Shown one piece after another: positions 6,701 through 7,633 of a DNA stretch of 7,633 nucleotides. The stretch spans positions 1 to 7,633 of the forward strand of contig USSR01000324.1 of the NCBI GenBank assembly GCA_900557355.1, given 5' to 3'. The DNA is from an uncultured Bacteroides sp. Its GTDB lineage: Bacteria > Bacteroidota > Bacteroidia > Bacteroidales > Bacteroidaceae. The position numbers were made by a program, and so were the translations under genes. Within the stretch, counting starts at the first letter, position 1. Each line of letters starts with the position of its first letter. The notes under the pieces were generated by a model. It made no database searches, had not been told where the DNA came from, and saw nothing but the letters and a program-made list of their open reading frames with translations.

Positions 6701-7633
6701 ACTGGCAAGATAAATTGTCGCGTTTCACCATGACAGAAGTGACCAGTGGCTTTAAACATAGTCAACTGAATGACACAAGGCTGATTACTAAGTATGCATA
6801 TCACTATTTAAAATCTGTATTTAGTAAGGTCGAAGTCCAGAAAGGTTTGGTAACTGCTGATTTTCGTAAGATGCTTGGTGTACAGTCTGCTGATGAAAAA
6901 AAAGACCGCAATAAACATTCACATCACGCCATTGATGCTACAATTCTTTCGTTGATACCTGTAGCAGCTAAACGGGATAAGATCTTGGAGCTTTTTTATA
7001 AGATACAAGAAGAAAAGAAACTTAATTTCAATACTGAATATTGGGAGAAAGAATTGCAAAAAGAAATTCGCTCTTGTCAAATTGGGAACATTTCTTCTTT
7101 ACCTGACTATATAGAGGAGAATATTTTAATTAATCATATTTCAAAAGATCAGACTTTAGTACCGGCAAAACGTAAAATGCGGACAAGAGGGAAAGTTATT
7201 TGGCAGAGAGATGAAGATGGACAAATTTGTATGGATAAGGATGGATATAAAATGCCAAAACATTGGATAAAAGGGGATTGCATTAGAGGAAAGCTGCATG
7301 GGGATTCTTTCTATGGTGCTATTAAACAATCCAAAAAGAAAGGTGAAAAAGATTATCTAACTTCATATGAAGATATTTCGTATGTTATTCGTAGGGAATT
7401 GAAATATAAGAAAACACCTACAGATAAGGGCTTTAAAGATTTAGATGATTTGCATCTGTCTATTGTTGATGAGGGTTTATTTAATATAATTAAGCAGCAA
7501 TGTGATGGAAAATCTTTCAAAGAGGCATGTGATGACGGTTTTTATATGCTGAATAGAGATGGATATAAAGTGAATAAAATCAGACATATAAGATGTTATA
7601 CCTCTGTAAAGAAACCTTTATCCATTAAACGCA
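3790..7633 (+). CDS. cas9: Cas9 endonuclease, large type II-C-like, 3' end cut by window
   Basis: Cas9 cuts both strands of target DNA under guidance of a crRNA:tracrRNA pair. The frame is open for 1281 codons and runs off the right edge; Bacteroidota Cas9 proteins of this kind are often above 1400 residues, so the end of the C-terminal PAM-interacting region is missing. RuvC-I is VLGLDLGTASIGYSL with D8. An arginine-rich bridge helix follows at about 54-75 (AAERTKHRASRRLYQARRYR), then a long REC region. RuvC-II is RIVVETARDLND with E752. After a charged helical stretch (about 765-810) comes the HNH domain (about 855-910): DFEHTIPRS with H880, then N894 and N903 at the same spacings as H840, N854 and N863 of S. 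pyogenes Cas9. RuvC-III is NKHSHHAIDA with H1046 and D1049. All nuclease residues are intact, so it should be active. A cysteine cluster, CRCAAC (C670, C672, C675), lies late in REC. The ATG at 3790 is the only one after an in-frame stop at 3757. Subtype II-C is inferred from host type and sequence; cas1, cas2 and the array are outside the window. Confidence 0.96.
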   Translation, partial: MARVLGLDLGTASIGYSLRDTDKGTNITEQLMRFGSIIFQKGVGNSKTGEFSYAAERTKHRASRRLYQARRYRIWETLATLIEFGFCPLSIEDLDRWRVYDKARNLKRRYPVDAANFEQWVRLDFDGDGKSDYSSPYQLREELAIVQLDFSQEINRFKLGRALYHIAQRRGFKSSKGETLKEQEDAVKDGIANEMSLESVSLKKSEERKSKDLASYMEENALHTVGCAFAQLEREGVRVRASKYQAVRSQYKEEIKYIFEFQNGLDIDGDFFKRIYSDRKDGCIFYKRPLRSQKGLVGKCTLEPAKSRCPISHPEFEKFRAFAFINNIQYRRTTEDEWLNLTAEQKLKLYNDKFLQAKPSFKFEAIRKWIEKEIGLLQDYHLSKEKRTINYSDRTNVTGCPISGRMKALLGEKWEEYKQQSDKIRKNKNGKEHVVSYMMEDIWHVCFSYDDEEAVSEFAKSLKFDDKQVKQFLNLWIAIPQGYAMLSLKAIRNINRFLVPKRDNPLYKGHIYTEAALLGKMPEILGEKQWADNEKSILGAINGWINQNREEKCILNIVNNLISAYKSLEYAEQFAYKNIEYQLDDSDKEDIEKYTIEAFGQKSWEKETQEMKDKVLKDVERMYQQFFFTSKRDYFRLPKLGDTIKLYLSSNFPEFYCANSFVESQTGLQCRCAACKKLNKLYHPSMVEFYKPANEQEFEYDGVMLSKKLLANPVIGAFKNPMAMRTLHQLRNLINYFIKEGLVEEDTRIVVETARDLNDANMRWAIEEYQREREKENKAILEAIKELKGEEKNNDDIDKARLLIEQNPEYLFNKDRYEVESGDDTNNKKKKAVGKATDFLYKKDVAKYRLWLEQGMQCIYTGKTISISELFDENKTDFEHTIPRSKSFDSSLANLTVCDAYYNRHIKKNCIPTELPNYEEIEHRLQPWKKKVEQLKNNVEFWRQKSKQAQTKDVKDKAIRQKHLWQMELDYWQDKLSRFTMTEVTSGFKHSQLNDTRLITKYAYHYLKSVFSKVEVQKGLVTADFRKMLGVQSADEKKDRNKHSHHAIDATILSLIPVAAKRDKILELFYKIQEEKKLNFNTEYWEKELQKEIRSCQIGNISSLPDYIEENILINHISKDQTLVPAKRKMRTRGKVIWQRDEDGQICMDKDGYKMPKHWIKGDCIRGKLHGDSFYGAIKQSKKKGEKDYLTSYEDISYVIRRELKYKKTPTDKGFKDLDDLHLSIVDEGLFNIIKQQCDGKSFKEACDDGFYMLNRDGYKVNKIRHIRCYTSVKKPLSIKR

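Overview
The window looks like a chromosomal segment of a Bacteroidales bacterium, most likely Bacteroides or a close relative. The evidence is the protein sequences, A-rich gene leaders without Shine-Dalgarno sites, and several matches to the Bacteroidota sigma factor promoter (TTTG, about 19 bases, TAnnTTTG).

Layout. Positions 26-1135 (+) hold two housekeeping genes: a small secreted SPOR-domain protein and folE (GTP cyclohydrolase I). They are followed at 1155-1309 by seven tandem copies of a 22-base unit, each an imperfect hairpin. This block lies between the convergent ends of folE and dnaG. dnaG (DNA primase) fills 1327-3411 on the minus strand. From 3790 to the right edge runs a long AT-rich open frame on the plus strand: a large Cas9, probably type II-C, cut off by the window end after 1281 codons with all nuclease catalytic residues intact.

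The most interesting part is the 378-base gap between dnaG and cas9 (3412-3789). It appears to hold two tracrRNA-like genes, both on the minus strand and pointing away from cas9. Element A (about 3735 to 3649) has a full Bacteroides-type promoter (TTTG, 19 bases, TATCTTTG), a bulged anti-repeat, a nexus-like hairpin and a Rho-independent terminator. Element B (about 3525 to 3442) has a nearly unbulged anti-repeat, a similar nexus start, and a strong terminator whose T-tract runs into the putative dnaG promoter. A and B share the 11-mer TCACAATAAGG at the anti-repeat/nexus junction. In both terminator stems a G-U pair forms only in the minus-strand RNA, which supports the strand call without reference to any database. 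A plausible cas9 promoter at 3616-3645 would make the cas9 5' leader antisense to all of element A.

How it fits together. Cas9 would use a tracrRNA from this gap to pair with crRNAs from an array outside the window, probably beyond cas9 with cas1 and cas2. Why there are two tracr-like elements is the open question: one could be a decayed copy, a tracrRNA for a second repeat type, or a regulatory RNA. The comparison with a known Bacteroides repeat rests on memory; no array is present here to confirm it.
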